Made by a program: the position numbers and the translations under genes. A stretch of DNA of 64,000 nucleotides from Lachnospiraceae bacterium (GTDB lineage Bacteria; Bacillota; Clostridia; Lachnospirales; Lachnospiraceae), in NCBI GenBank assembly GCA_015056795.1, contig SVFO01000009.1, forward strand, positions 7,501-71,500, written 5' to 3'. The notes under the pieces were generated by a model that was given only the letters and a program-made list of their open reading frames with translations, did not search any database and was not told where the DNA came from. Shown here piece after piece: positions 42,896 through 51,518 of the stretch. Every line of letters starts with the position of its first letter. Within the stretch, counting starts at the first letter, position 1.

Positions 42896-43873
42896 ATGTT
42901 ACATTGGTTATTTCCAGAAGTGTCCAGCTCGCTGGTGGCGCTTTGCGGCATCCTGACGGCCTTTGCGGCAACGGTGATTGCAACGGCAAAGCTTGCCCCG
43001 CATCTTCCAAAGGATGGGGGCAGAGAGTTTGCTCATGATGGCAAGCTTTCTGCAGGAAAGCCGAGGGGTGCGGGCATCATCTTTGTGCTGGCATTCGTTG
43101 CGGCGGCGCTGTTGTTTATCCCCTTGCAGGCAGAGCTGATCATTTATCTGATCCTGATTGTCATCAGCATGCTGACGGGATATTTGGATGATGCCTCCAG
43201 CAAGCCTTGGGGAGAATACAAGAAGGGCTTTCTAGATCTCTGCGTGGCAATTATGGTGGCATTCAATTACATCAAGCATAATGGCTGTGACGTGGACCTT
43301 GCCATGTTTGGAGTAAGCTTTACGATGCCGGCTTGGATCTTTGCCATTTTGACCATAGTGCTGGTTTGGACCTCCGTGAATGTTACGAACTGTGCGGACG
43401 GCGTCGATGGTCTGTCGGGAACACTTGCAATTATCAGTATTCTCAGCATTTATGCCCTGGATATTCTGCGCGACTGCGATGAGCACTTCGCATACCTGAA
43501 TCTGCTATTCTGTGTCACGATTTTAGGGTATCTTTGGTTTAACGCAACACCCAGTAAGCTGATGATGGGAGATGCGGGATCCCGTGCCATGGGACTGTTT
43601 ATCAGTATTGCGGTTCTGAAAATGGGTGCACCATTCCTCTATGTTTTGGTGGCACTGGTACTGATTTTGGACGGTGGTCTTGGACTGATTAAGGTATCCC
43701 TGATCCGCTTTTTGAAGATTCATATTATGAAAAACATTCGTACACCCCTGCATGATCACGTGAGAAAGCTTTGGGGCTGGTCCAATACGCAGACGGTGTA
43801 CCGCTTCGCCATTATTCAAATTGTTGCAAGCGTCATTGCAATTTATGCAGTGGCATGTAGGATGGGAGTGTGA
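42896..43873 (+). CDS. MraY-like phospho-MurNAc-pentapeptide transferase (glycosyltransferase family 4)
   Basis: A 325-aa membrane protein with about ten helices. Signatures are KPRGAGI near the N-terminus, YLDDASS (acidic pair), VNVTNCADGVDGLSG, MGDAGSRAMG and RTPLHDHVRKLWG, the last matching MraY rather than WecA/TagO. It joins a phospho-sugar to undecaprenyl phosphate for the cell wall or a related glycan. It is not in a division-cell-wall cluster here, so it may be a second copy. It overlaps the next frame by a few bases and is 6 bases behind the GH2 gene. Confidence 0.85.
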   Translation: MLHWLFPEVSSSLVALCGILTAFAATVIATAKLAPHLPKDGGREFAHDGKLSAGKPRGAGIIFVLAFVAAALLFIPLQAELIIYLILIVISMLTGYLDDASSKPWGEYKKGFLDLCVAIMVAFNYIKHNGCDVDLAMFGVSFTMPAWIFAILTIVLVWTSVNVTNCADGVDGLSGTLAIISILSIYALDILRDCDEHFAYLNLLFCVTILGYLWFNATPSKLMMGDAGSRAMGLFISIAVLKMGAPFLYVLVALVLILDGGLGLIKVSLIRFLKIHIMKNIRTPLHDHVRKLWGWSNTQTVYRFAIIQIVASVIAIYAVACRMGV

Positions 43874-43878
43874 GTGAT

Positions 43879-44382
43879 ATGTATGATGAATTAACCCCGA
43901 GTGATCTGAAAAAGATGCAGGAGGAAATCGAATATCGAAAGGTAGTCGTGCGTCAGCAGGCTTTGGCAGACGTTAAGGAGGCAAGGGCGCATGGGGATCT
44001 CTCCGAGAATTTTGAATATCATGCAGCGAAAAAGGTAAAGAATCAAAACGAGAGCCGCATCCGTTATCTCGAGAGGATGATTAAGACGGCTAAGGTGATT
44101 TCCGAGGAGTCTGCGGAGGATGAGGTCGGAATCAACAACACGGTTACGGTGGAATTTGTGGATGACGGAACCGTGGAAACCTATAAGATCGTTACGACGG
44201 TCCGCGGAAATTCTCTGGAGGGCTTGATCAGTAACGAATCCCCCTTGGGGAAGGCGCTTCTTGGCAAGAAGGAAGGCGACGTTGTACATGTCGACGTGAA
44301 TGCGACCATCGGCTATGACGTAAAGATCGTCAAGATCGAGAATACCGTGGATGATGGCACGGACAAGCTGAGAAGCTTCTAA
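43879..44382 (+). CDS. GreA-type transcription elongation factor
   Basis: A 167-aa Gre factor. Residues 1-75 form the coiled-coil with the acidic tip (EARAHGDLSENFEYHAAKK, tip acidic residues Asp/Glu), and the C-terminal FKBP-like domain (about 85-160) ends with IGYDVKIVKIE. It restarts stalled RNA polymerase by stimulating RNA cleavage. ATG 43879 has GGGAG about 10 bases upstream; a GTG at 43870 is open but too near that site. A main greA may exist elsewhere, so this may be a paralogue. Confidence 0.9.
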   Translation: MYDELTPSDLKKMQEEIEYRKVVVRQQALADVKEARAHGDLSENFEYHAAKKVKNQNESRIRYLERMIKTAKVISEESAEDEVGINNTVTVEFVDDGTVETYKIVTTVRGNSLEGLISNESPLGKALLGKKEGDVVHVDVNATIGYDVKIVKIENTVDDGTDKLRSF

Positions 44383-44410
44383 AAGTTAGGGAACCTTAAG
44401 GGAGAATGAC

Positions 44411-46054
44411 ATGGCAGAGCATAAGATGCGATATCTTGCCACAAGGCAGGCGGGCGATCCCCTGCCCGAGGAGGAAGAAAATAAGACGAGTGATGTTGAG
44501 AGCCCTGAGAAGGCGGGGCGACAGGCTGATGAGTCGATGAAGGAGGCTATGGCACCGCTGTCGGGGGCTCGTTCCAAGAAGGAGAAGGATGACATCTGGG
44601 TAAAGAAGGAATACCTTCTGTTTGACCTAGATGGAACGCTGACCGATCCCAAGCTGGGCATCACCACCTGCGTACAATATGCATTAAAATCCTTTGGAAT
44701 TGACGAGCCTGATCTGGACAAGCTGGAGCCCTTTATTGGACCGCCGTTATTGGATAGCTTCAAGGAGTTCTATGGGTTTGACGAGGAAAAGGCACAGGCA
44801 GCAGTCGAAAAATACAGGGAACGATTTAAGGATGTCGGAATCTTTGAGAATGAGATTTATCGCGGTGTTCCGGAGATGTTAAAGAAGCTGAAGCAGAGGG
44901 GCCTGCATCTCGGCGTGGCATCCAGTAAGCCGACCGTCTTCGTAGAAAAAATATTGGAGCATTTTCATATCAAGGATTACTTCGAGGTCGTGGTGGGAAG
45001 TGAGCTGGACGGAACGCGCTCGGACAAGGCAGAGGTTGTGCTGGAGGCACTTCGCAGATTCTTCCCCAATGGAAGAGTGCAAAAGCACAAGGTATTTATG
45101 ATCGGTGACCGCAAGTTTGACGTGATCGGAGCAAAGAATGTCGGTGTGGAATCGGTTGCCGTGAGCTATGGCTACGGTGACATGGAAGAGCTGATGCAGG
45201 CACATGCAGATTATATTGTTCGCTCCGTTGAGGAGTTGAAGAGATTTCTGTTACGCGGCTATGAGGATATGGAAAGGGATCTAAACAATTTCCAGAAAAT
45301 GTGGATCCTGATCTCGCAGTTTGTGATTTTTGTGGCCATGCGTGGATTTGTAAGGACTGGATGCGTCAAGGTGTTAGACGTGATCGGAATACATGAGGTG
45401 TCAGACGACGTCAGCACGCTGATTCTTGGCATTGGCTTTATTGCAGCAGGAGCTGCGATCTTCAAGGTATCTCGCGGAATCATCAAGAGAACCATACAGG
45501 ATATGTATCTCACACACTTGAAAAAGGAGCCAAACAGCCTTTATGGCGTGCTTGCCGTGATGTCGATTGCGCTGTCCCTAGGGCTTGCGATGGTGTTTAA
45601 TCTTGGCGGGTTTGTCAAGGGCTCGGAGGAGTTTCAGAAGATTGCGGAGATTCAGGCGAGCGCTGCATTTTGGGTAGCGTTACTCACCTACGGACTCATT
45701 GCTCCGATCGCGGAAGAGATGTTGTTTCGAGGAGTGATGTACGGATATGTGCGAAAGTTTTTTGACGTGCGAACAGCAATCATCGGTTCTGCCATCTTGT
45801 TTGGTGTTTATCACGGAAACATGGTACAGGCACTGAATGCAACGATTTTAGGATACTTTATGGCATACGCCTATGAGTACTTTGGTGACTTTAAGGTACC
45901 CGTCTTCATGCATATCGGAATGAATGTTCTGGCGCTGATCATTGAGTATTCTGGACTTGGAAGGACGGGATTTGTCTGCTGGCCCGTATGCATCGTACTT
46001 CTCGTGATTGGCATCGGATGTGCCTTCTTCCTCGCGAGAAGGAAGCGACTATAG
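44411..46054 (+). CDS. HAD phosphatase fused to a CPBP intramembrane protease
   Basis: A 547-aa two-part protein with AAGGGAGAATG before the ATG. Residues 1-65 are a charged, low-complexity tail. Residues 67-285 are a phosphoglycolate phosphatase-like HAD domain: LFDLDGTLTDP (nucleophile Asp), VASSKPT (motif II) and MIGDRKFDVIGA (motif IV). From about residue 295 there are several membrane helices and the CPBP core: EEMLFRG, FGVYHGN with His, and FMHIGMN. There is no stop or start between the halves. Such a fusion of a soluble phosphatase to a membrane protease is unusual. Confidence 0.85.
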   Translation: MAEHKMRYLATRQAGDPLPEEEENKTSDVESPEKAGRQADESMKEAMAPLSGARSKKEKDDIWVKKEYLLFDLDGTLTDPKLGITTCVQYALKSFGIDEPDLDKLEPFIGPPLLDSFKEFYGFDEEKAQAAVEKYRERFKDVGIFENEIYRGVPEMLKKLKQRGLHLGVASSKPTVFVEKILEHFHIKDYFEVVVGSELDGTRSDKAEVVLEALRRFFPNGRVQKHKVFMIGDRKFDVIGAKNVGVESVAVSYGYGDMEELMQAHADYIVRSVEELKRFLLRGYEDMERDLNNFQKMWILISQFVIFVAMRGFVRTGCVKVLDVIGIHEVSDDVSTLILGIGFIAAGAAIFKVSRGIIKRTIQDMYLTHLKKEPNSLYGVLAVMSIALSLGLAMVFNLGGFVKGSEEFQKIAEIQASAAFWVALLTYGLIAPIAEEMLFRGVMYGYVRKFFDVRTAIIGSAILFGVYHGNMVQALNATILGYFMAYAYEYFGDFKVPVFMHIGMNVLALIIEYSGLGRTGFVCWPVCIVLLVIGIGCAFFLARRKRL

Positions 46055-46100
46055 GACAAGCCTAATATCTTGCAAGAAGGAAGTGGCTTTAGAGCAGGGC

Positions 46101-46811
46101 TTAGGAGGTCAGGGTGCGATACGCTACCTCGGCGGCTTCTGGCTCCATGTTACAGCCAAGCCTATAAAAGCGAACGCTGTTTTTTAAGAGTGCAAGGAGC
46201 GATAAGTTTTTTTGCATGCCAGCAATATCATGAGGGCGATATGCCTGTTGAATTAGCATCGAGAGAGCTTCTGAGAAGGAGATGGGAACCATTTCATTCT
46301 TGGGGGCTCTTTCTAGAATACAAATGGCGCTGAGTGGCATGGCAATATTAGTGTCAAGCTGATGCTTGCCGTTCCACGGCGTTCCGAAGATGGTGGCTGC
46401 TTCTTCCGTAATGCGAATCAGAGGCTTGTCATCGTTTACCATGATGGCGCGGTCTCCCAGCATTTCCCTCCATAGCCTCGTATGTGTGGATTTTCCCGTT
46501 CCGCTTTTGGCAGTAAATAAATAAGCCTTCCCATCCACCGCAATGGCGGAGCCATGAAAGAGAATGGTTTGATGGAAGGGAAGATACTCTGCAATCTTAC
46601 GATAGACGGCGAGAGATTCCAAATAGGCATCAGAGAACTGATCCTTGGGCTCCTCCGATTTTTCGCGTTCATAATGGATGTCCTCCTCGGTGGCCTGAAT
46701 GACCAGATCCGCAGGAATGTCGTCAGCAACCAAATAGTTTTTACACTGACGCTCCACATAGGGATAGCGATTATGAATTTCAAAGATCTTTTCTGCCAAT
46801 TGAATTTTCAT
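46101..46811 (-). CDS. HPr kinase-like P-loop protein
   Basis: A 236-aa protein with a Walker A P-loop AKSGTGKSTHTRLW and a VNDDKPLI acidic segment, as in the HprK-like proteins that accompany peptide-modification or PqqD-type gene sets. HGSAIAVDGKAYLF precedes the P-loop, the common arrangement of that family. It lacks the N-terminal domain of true HPr kinases. No peptide-modification genes are nearby, so its substrate is unknown. It is transcribed alone from 46906. Confidence 0.78.
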   Translation of the reverse strand: MKIQLAEKIFEIHNRYPYVERQCKNYLVADDIPADLVIQATEEDIHYEREKSEEPKDQFSDAYLESLAVYRKIAEYLPFHQTILFHGSAIAVDGKAYLFTAKSGTGKSTHTRLWREMLGDRAIMVNDDKPLIRITEEAATIFGTPWNGKHQLDTNIAMPLSAICILERAPKNEMVPISFSEALSMLIQQAYRPHDIAGMQKNLSLLALLKNSVRFYRLGCNMEPEAAEVAYRTLTS

Positions 46812-46877
46812 TGCTTGTTCCTAAATGCCGAAGGCATGCCTTATCTTTTTATGTTTCATGTCACAAAATTCGAATCT

Positions 46878-46906
46878 ATTATAATGCATCTGCAAAAGAA
46901 ATGCAA
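46878..46906 (-). promoter_or_regulatory. promoter of the HPr kinase-like gene
   Basis: On the minus strand, TTGCAT, a 17-base spacer and TATAAT, about 67 bases upstream of the start. The divergent exonuclease gene probably uses an extended -10 (TGG-TAGAAT at 46977-46982). Confidence 0.65.
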
Positions 46907-47031
46907 AGTCTTTGCTTATTCTAAAGAAAAAGTATCGTTTTTATGGATTCTAATGTGCATAAAGCACAAAACGTGGTAGAATGGTCCTAGAGGTACTTAA
47001 AATACGCACAACGAGAAGGAGAAGAATACCA

Positions 47032-47784
47032 ATGAAGCTGATTTCGTGGAACGTAAATGGTCTTAGAGCTTGTCTGCAAAAAGGATTTTTAGAGTATTTT
47101 CAGGGTGAGGATGCGGATATCTTCTGCCTGCAGGAGACGAAGCTTCAGGCAGGACAGCATGACCTAGAGCTTCCTGGTTATCATCAATATTGGAACTATG
47201 CGGAGAAGAAGGGATATTCTGGAACGGCGCTATTTACGAAGAAGGAGCCGATCAGCGTGACCTATGGCATTGGCATTCCAGAGCATGATCAGGAGGGGCG
47301 CGTCATCACGGCGGAATTTGAAGAGTATTATGTGATCGTGGTGTATGTTCCCAATGCGCAGAGAGAGCTGACAAGGCTTGCATATCGCATGGAGTGGGAG
47401 GAAGCCTTTTTGAATTATATAAAGGAGTTGGATGCGAAAAAGCCCGTGATCTATTGCGGTGACCTGAACGTGGCGCATCAGGAAATTGACCTGAAGAATC
47501 CGAAGACCAATCATAAGAACGCAGGCTTTACGGATGAGGAGAGAGGCTGCTTTACGAAGGTTTTGGCAAATGGCTTCGTGGATTCCTTCCGCTACCTTTA
47601 TCCGGAAACGAAGGATGCGTATTCCTGGTGGTCCTACATGGGAAATGCCCGTGCAAAGAACGTAGGATGGCGTATTGACTATTTCGTCGTCTCAGAAAAG
47701 CTGAAGGACAGGATTGCCGACGCGAAGATCCATCCTGCGGTGATGGGTTCTGACCACTGTCCCGTTGAGTTGGAGTTAAAATAA
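47032..47784 (+). CDS. xth: exodeoxyribonuclease III
   Basis: A 250-aa ExoIII/AP endonuclease. [13 protein letters not shown] carries the first catalytic Asn, FCLQETKLQ the metal-binding Glu (Glu35), YCGDLNVAH the Asp-Asn pair, and [12 protein letters not shown] the final Asp-His. It repairs abasic sites and removes 3-prime blocks. The ATG at 47032 follows AGAAGGAGAAG; an in-frame ATG at 46981 lies in the promoter region. Confidence 0.95.
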   Translation: MKLISWNVNGLRACLQKGFLEYFQGEDADIFCLQETKLQAGQHDLELPGYHQYWNYAEKKGYSGTALFTKKEPISVTYGIGIPEHDQEGRVITAEFEEYYVIVVYVPNAQRELTRLAYRMEWEEAFLNYIKELDAKKPVIYCGDLNVAHQEIDLKNPKTNHKNAGFTDEERGCFTKVLANGFVDSFRYLYPETKDAYSWWSYMGNARAKNVGWRIDYFVVSEKLKDRIADAKIHPAVMGSDHCPVELELK

Positions 47785-48014
47785 GGCAAGGTGAGGACTG
47801 CGAGGTTAAAGCATCAAAAAGCAAAAAAAGGTTGATAAAAGAGATGACAAAGCCCATTAAGGGCGGTTTATGGTACATAAAAGTGTGGTAGACTTAGATT
47901 GGCTGGAAACGCGGCTGATCGAAAGGATTGTAAACAGGCGGCTGGCAGCTGGGAGACGTTCGGGCTGCTGGCTGTTTTTGGCAGAGGAAGAGAGAAGTAG
48001 GATTGGGAGAAACT

Positions 48015-51000
48015 ATGGGGCTTAGATTTTATTTTGGTGCATTAGATGGGGAATTGAGCAGAAGGGCATATCAGGACATTATCGCGCGTTCCGTGGAGCA
48101 TCCTGAGACGAATTATCTTGTGATTGTCCCTGATCAGTTTACCATGCAAACGCAGAAGGAATTGGCTGCCATGCATCCGCGCGGCGGTATTTTAAATATC
48201 GATGTCTTAAGCTTTGGACGCCTTGGCCATAGGGTGCTTGAGGAGGTGGACTGCCGTGAGATTCCCGTTTTGGATGACACGGGTAAAAGCCTTGTGCTGC
48301 AGAAGGTACAGGCAGGGATCAAGGAGGAGCTTCCCGTGCTTGGCGGATTCCTTCATAAGCAGGGCTATGTCCATGAGGTGAAGAGTGCCATCTCGGAATT
48401 TATGCAGTATGGCCTGTCCCCTAAGGACGTGGGTGATCTCATTGAGTTCTCGAAGGAGAAATCTGCGCTTGCTGGTAAGCTGCGCGACCTACAGACAATT
48501 TATGAAAGCTTTTTGGACTATCTGGGGGATCACTTTGTCACGGCAGAGGAGACGCTGGACTTACTGAGACGCCATCTTAGAAGCTCAAAGCTTGTGAAAG
48601 ACAGCGTTATTTTGCTGGATGGATACACGGGCTTTACGCCGATCCAATATCGGCTGATACAGGAGCTGGTGGCGGTTGGACAAGAGGTGATCATTACGCT
48701 GGTCTGTGGGGAACAGGCGGATCCCTATCTGCTATCAGGAGAGCAATCACTTTTCTATCTGACACAGAAAACCGTGGCAGATTTGGAACGAATCTTAAAG
48801 GATGACGGCGTGACGAGAGATCGTACGACTGACGTATTTCTCAGGAAAGAGAAGGCGGATGGGGCAACGCGGGCAGCTGGTGATGTTAACGAAGAGTCAT
48901 GTTCTGGTAACGCTGAACTGGATTTCCTTGCCAGGCATATTTTCCGTTATGATGCTCAGAGTCATGCTGGTGAGCATACGGGAGAAATTCGTATTTTTGA
49001 GACGACTAATCCTTCGGCGGAGGTGCATCAGGTGGCGCTGGAGATGCAGCGCCTGATTCGGGAGCGGAAGCTGGCGTATCGTGATTTTGTCATGATTACT
49101 GGAGATCTGGAGGCATATGCACCATTTGTGGAGTCAGAGTTTGAACGGCTGGGCATTCCCTGTTTTGTTGACAGGACGAGGAACATAACGCTAAATCCCC
49201 TGACAGAGTTCCTTTTGAGCGCTTTGAACCTGTCGCTCAAAAACTATTCCTATGAAGCTGTATTTCATTATCTGCGAAGCGGTCTGACAGGGATTCCTGT
49301 TTCCGAGATTGACCGTTTGGAGAATTATGTCATTGAATTGGGTATCCGCGGGAAGAAGGCCTATTTTGAACGATTTGCGAGAAAGACGAAGGCCATGCGG
49401 AACAAACCAGAGGATGAGGCTCCTTTAGAAGCGCTGAATCGAACGAGGGAGATCTTTGCTTCTCAGGTTGGGATTCTTTCTGGAAAGGCAAAGGACAAGG
49501 CGTGCAACTATGTGGATCGACTCTATGATTTTCTGGTGCAGGCGCATGCAGAGCAGGAGCTGCTGCGGCGCGCTAAGCTTTTCGAGGAAGCAGGCGATTT
49601 ATCTCGTGCAAAGGAGTATTCTCAGATTTATCGTCTTGTGATGGAGCTGTTGAATCAAATCTATCAGCTCCTGGGAGAGGAGGAAGTCTCCCTTCAGGAG
49701 TTTACGGATATCGTATCGGCGGGACTTGGTGAGATTCAGGTTGGAACCATTCCGCAGGTTGTTGACAGGGTTCTTGTAGGTGACATGGAGCGTACCCGAT
49801 TTAAGCCCGTGAAGGTGCTATTCTTCCTTGGCGTAAATGATGGAAACATTCCGAGAAACACCTCTAAGGGTGGCATCATTTCTGACGTGGAGCGCGAGTT
49901 TTTGAAGGATTCGCAGCATGCGTTAGCGCCGACGCCGAGGCAGCAGTCGTTTATTCAGAGATTTTATCTCTACCTGAATTTGACAAAGCCGAAGGAAGCA
50001 CTATATTTGACCTATTCGAGACAGGGGAGCGATGGCAAGGCCCTGCGTCCAGCCTATCTGTTGGATCAGATTAAGCGTATGTTCCCAAGGCTACAGACGG
50101 AGATACCGCAGAGTCTGCCGCTGTTGGAGCAGATTCAGACGCCTGAGGAGGGAAGGGCATTGCTTGCCGCATCCCTGCGAGAATTTGCGGGCGGAATCTT
50201 ACCCAAGGAGCAGGAGCGGGAGTTTTATACCTTGTATTCTGCGTATGACGGTGAGCAGGCAAAGAAGACGAGGGAGCAGTATCTGGAAGCAGCGTTCCTT
50301 CGCTACCAGGAAAAGCATTTGCTTCAGGGAATTGCGAAGCTCGTGTACGGTCAGGTTTTGAAAAATAGTGTCAGCCGCTTGGAGACCTATGCGGCCTGTG
50401 CTTATCGTCAGTTTCTGCAATATGGTCTGTCCCTTCGCGAACGGGAGGAATTCGGGCTGGAGGCAACGGATCTAGGTACGGTGTACCATAATGTCCTGGA
50501 ACAGTTTTCCAAGGGATTGGAAGGCGAAAAACTGACATGGTTTACCTTCGACGAGGAATATGCAAGGAAGGCCGTGGCAAAGGCGATGGAGGAGCAGGCA
50601 ACACTGTATGGTGGCAGCGTTCTCAAGGCAAATTATCGAAATGAGTATCAGGGAAAGCGCATGGAGCGCATTCTCCTTCGGACGGTCATGACTCTGCAAA
50701 AGCAATTGAAAAAGGGCGCGTTTACGCCGCAGGAATATGAGATTTCCTTCCGTCAGATGGTGGAGCTTACCAAGGAGGCTGGTGAGCAGGCGGAGAAGGA
50801 GATGATGCAGCTGGAGGGAAGAATTGACCGATTGGATGTCTGCGAACAGGATGGGAATGTTTATGTCAAGATCATGGACTACAAATCAGGGGAGAGAAAG
50901 TTCGACCTTGTGGCATGCTATCATGGCTTACAAATGCAGCTGGTTGTCTATGTAAATGCGGCATTAGAGCGTGAGAAAAAACAGCATCCTGACAAAACGA

Positions 51001-51491
51001 TCGTACCAGCGGCCCTGCTGTATTATCATATCGAGGATCCCGTGGTGGAGGAAGCGCAGGAGCTATCTGAGGAGGAGCTGGACGTCGAATTAGAAAAAGC
51101 TCTGCGTGCAAAGGGCATTGTCAATGAGAATGCTGAAATCGTAAAGCTTTTGGATGGTGAGTTCTTGGATAAATCCACGGCGATTCCCGTAGAGAGAAAT
51201 AAGAACGGCAGCTATTCCGCAAACTCTAAGGTGATGAGTAAGGAGAGCATGGAGAAGCTTTCGAATTACGTCAATTATAAGCTGCGGGAGATCGGACAAG
51301 AGATTTTAGATGGCAATATTGCCTTAAATCCATATGAGCGCGGTGATGAAACGGCATGTGATTATTGTCCTTACGCGAAGGTCTGCGGCTTTGATGCGGG
51401 GATTCCAGGCTGCAGGACGCGCGTGATTGAGGACATGGCGCCGGAGGAAGTTTTAGTGCGCATGGAAGAGGTACTGAAAAAGGATGAGTGA
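48015..51491 (+). CDS. addB: AddB subunit of the AddAB helicase-nuclease
   Basis: An 1158-aa AddB. The start at ATG 48015 has GGGAG upstream. The N-terminal P-loop position reads FGALDGELSRR, so the Walker A lysine of other AddB proteins is missing. Helicase-like remnants follow (LVIVPDQFTMQTQKEL, VLFFLGVNDGNIP). The C-terminal nuclease has a RecB-like core (IMDYKSGERKFD) and the four iron-sulfur cysteines: one in YAACAYRQF and three in CDYCPYAKVCGF...GC. It works with AddA, encoded 28 bases downstream, in double-strand break repair. Confidence 0.95.
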   Translation: MGLRFYFGALDGELSRRAYQDIIARSVEHPETNYLVIVPDQFTMQTQKELAAMHPRGGILNIDVLSFGRLGHRVLEEVDCREIPVLDDTGKSLVLQKVQAGIKEELPVLGGFLHKQGYVHEVKSAISEFMQYGLSPKDVGDLIEFSKEKSALAGKLRDLQTIYESFLDYLGDHFVTAEETLDLLRRHLRSSKLVKDSVILLDGYTGFTPIQYRLIQELVAVGQEVIITLVCGEQADPYLLSGEQSLFYLTQKTVADLERILKDDGVTRDRTTDVFLRKEKADGATRAAGDVNEESCSGNAELDFLARHIFRYDAQSHAGEHTGEIRIFETTNPSAEVHQVALEMQRLIRERKLAYRDFVMITGDLEAYAPFVESEFERLGIPCFVDRTRNITLNPLTEFLLSALNLSLKNYSYEAVFHYLRSGLTGIPVSEIDRLENYVIELGIRGKKAYFERFARKTKAMRNKPEDEAPLEALNRTREIFASQVGILSGKAKDKACNYVDRLYDFLVQAHAEQELLRRAKLFEEAGDLSRAKEYSQIYRLVMELLNQIYQLLGEEEVSLQEFTDIVSAGLGEIQVGTIPQVVDRVLVGDMERTRFKPVKVLFFLGVNDGNIPRNTSKGGIISDVEREFLKDSQHALAPTPRQQSFIQRFYLYLNLTKPKEALYLTYSRQGSDGKALRPAYLLDQIKRMFPRLQTEIPQSLPLLEQIQTPEEGRALLAASLREFAGGILPKEQEREFYTLYSAYDGEQAKKTREQYLEAAFLRYQEKHLLQGIAKLVYGQVLKNSVSRLETYAACAYRQFLQYGLSLREREEFGLEATDLGTVYHNVLEQFSKGLEGEKLTWFTFDEEYARKAVAKAMEEQATLYGGSVLKANYRNEYQGKRMERILLRTVMTLQKQLKKGAFTPQEYEISFRQMVELTKEAGEQAEKEMMQLEGRIDRLDVCEQDGNVYVKIMDYKSGERKFDLVACYHGLQMQLVVYVNAALEREKKQHPDKTIVPAALLYYHIEDPVVEEAQELSEEELDVELEKALRAKGIVNENAEIVKLLDGEFLDKSTAIPVERNKNGSYSANSKVMSKESMEKLSNYVNYKLREIGQEILDGNIALNPYERGDETACDYCPYAKVCGFDAGIPGCRTRVIEDMAPEEVLVRMEEVLKKDE

Positions 51492-51518
51492 TAGGTTTAG
51501 GGAACAGGAGGTTGACGC

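Noticed and set aside
47785..48014. GC-rich repeats (GGCTGGCAGCTGG / GCTGCTGGCTG) before addB as a terminator
   Set aside because: The arms do not pair well and are mostly direct repeats; no feature could be supported in this 230-base gap.
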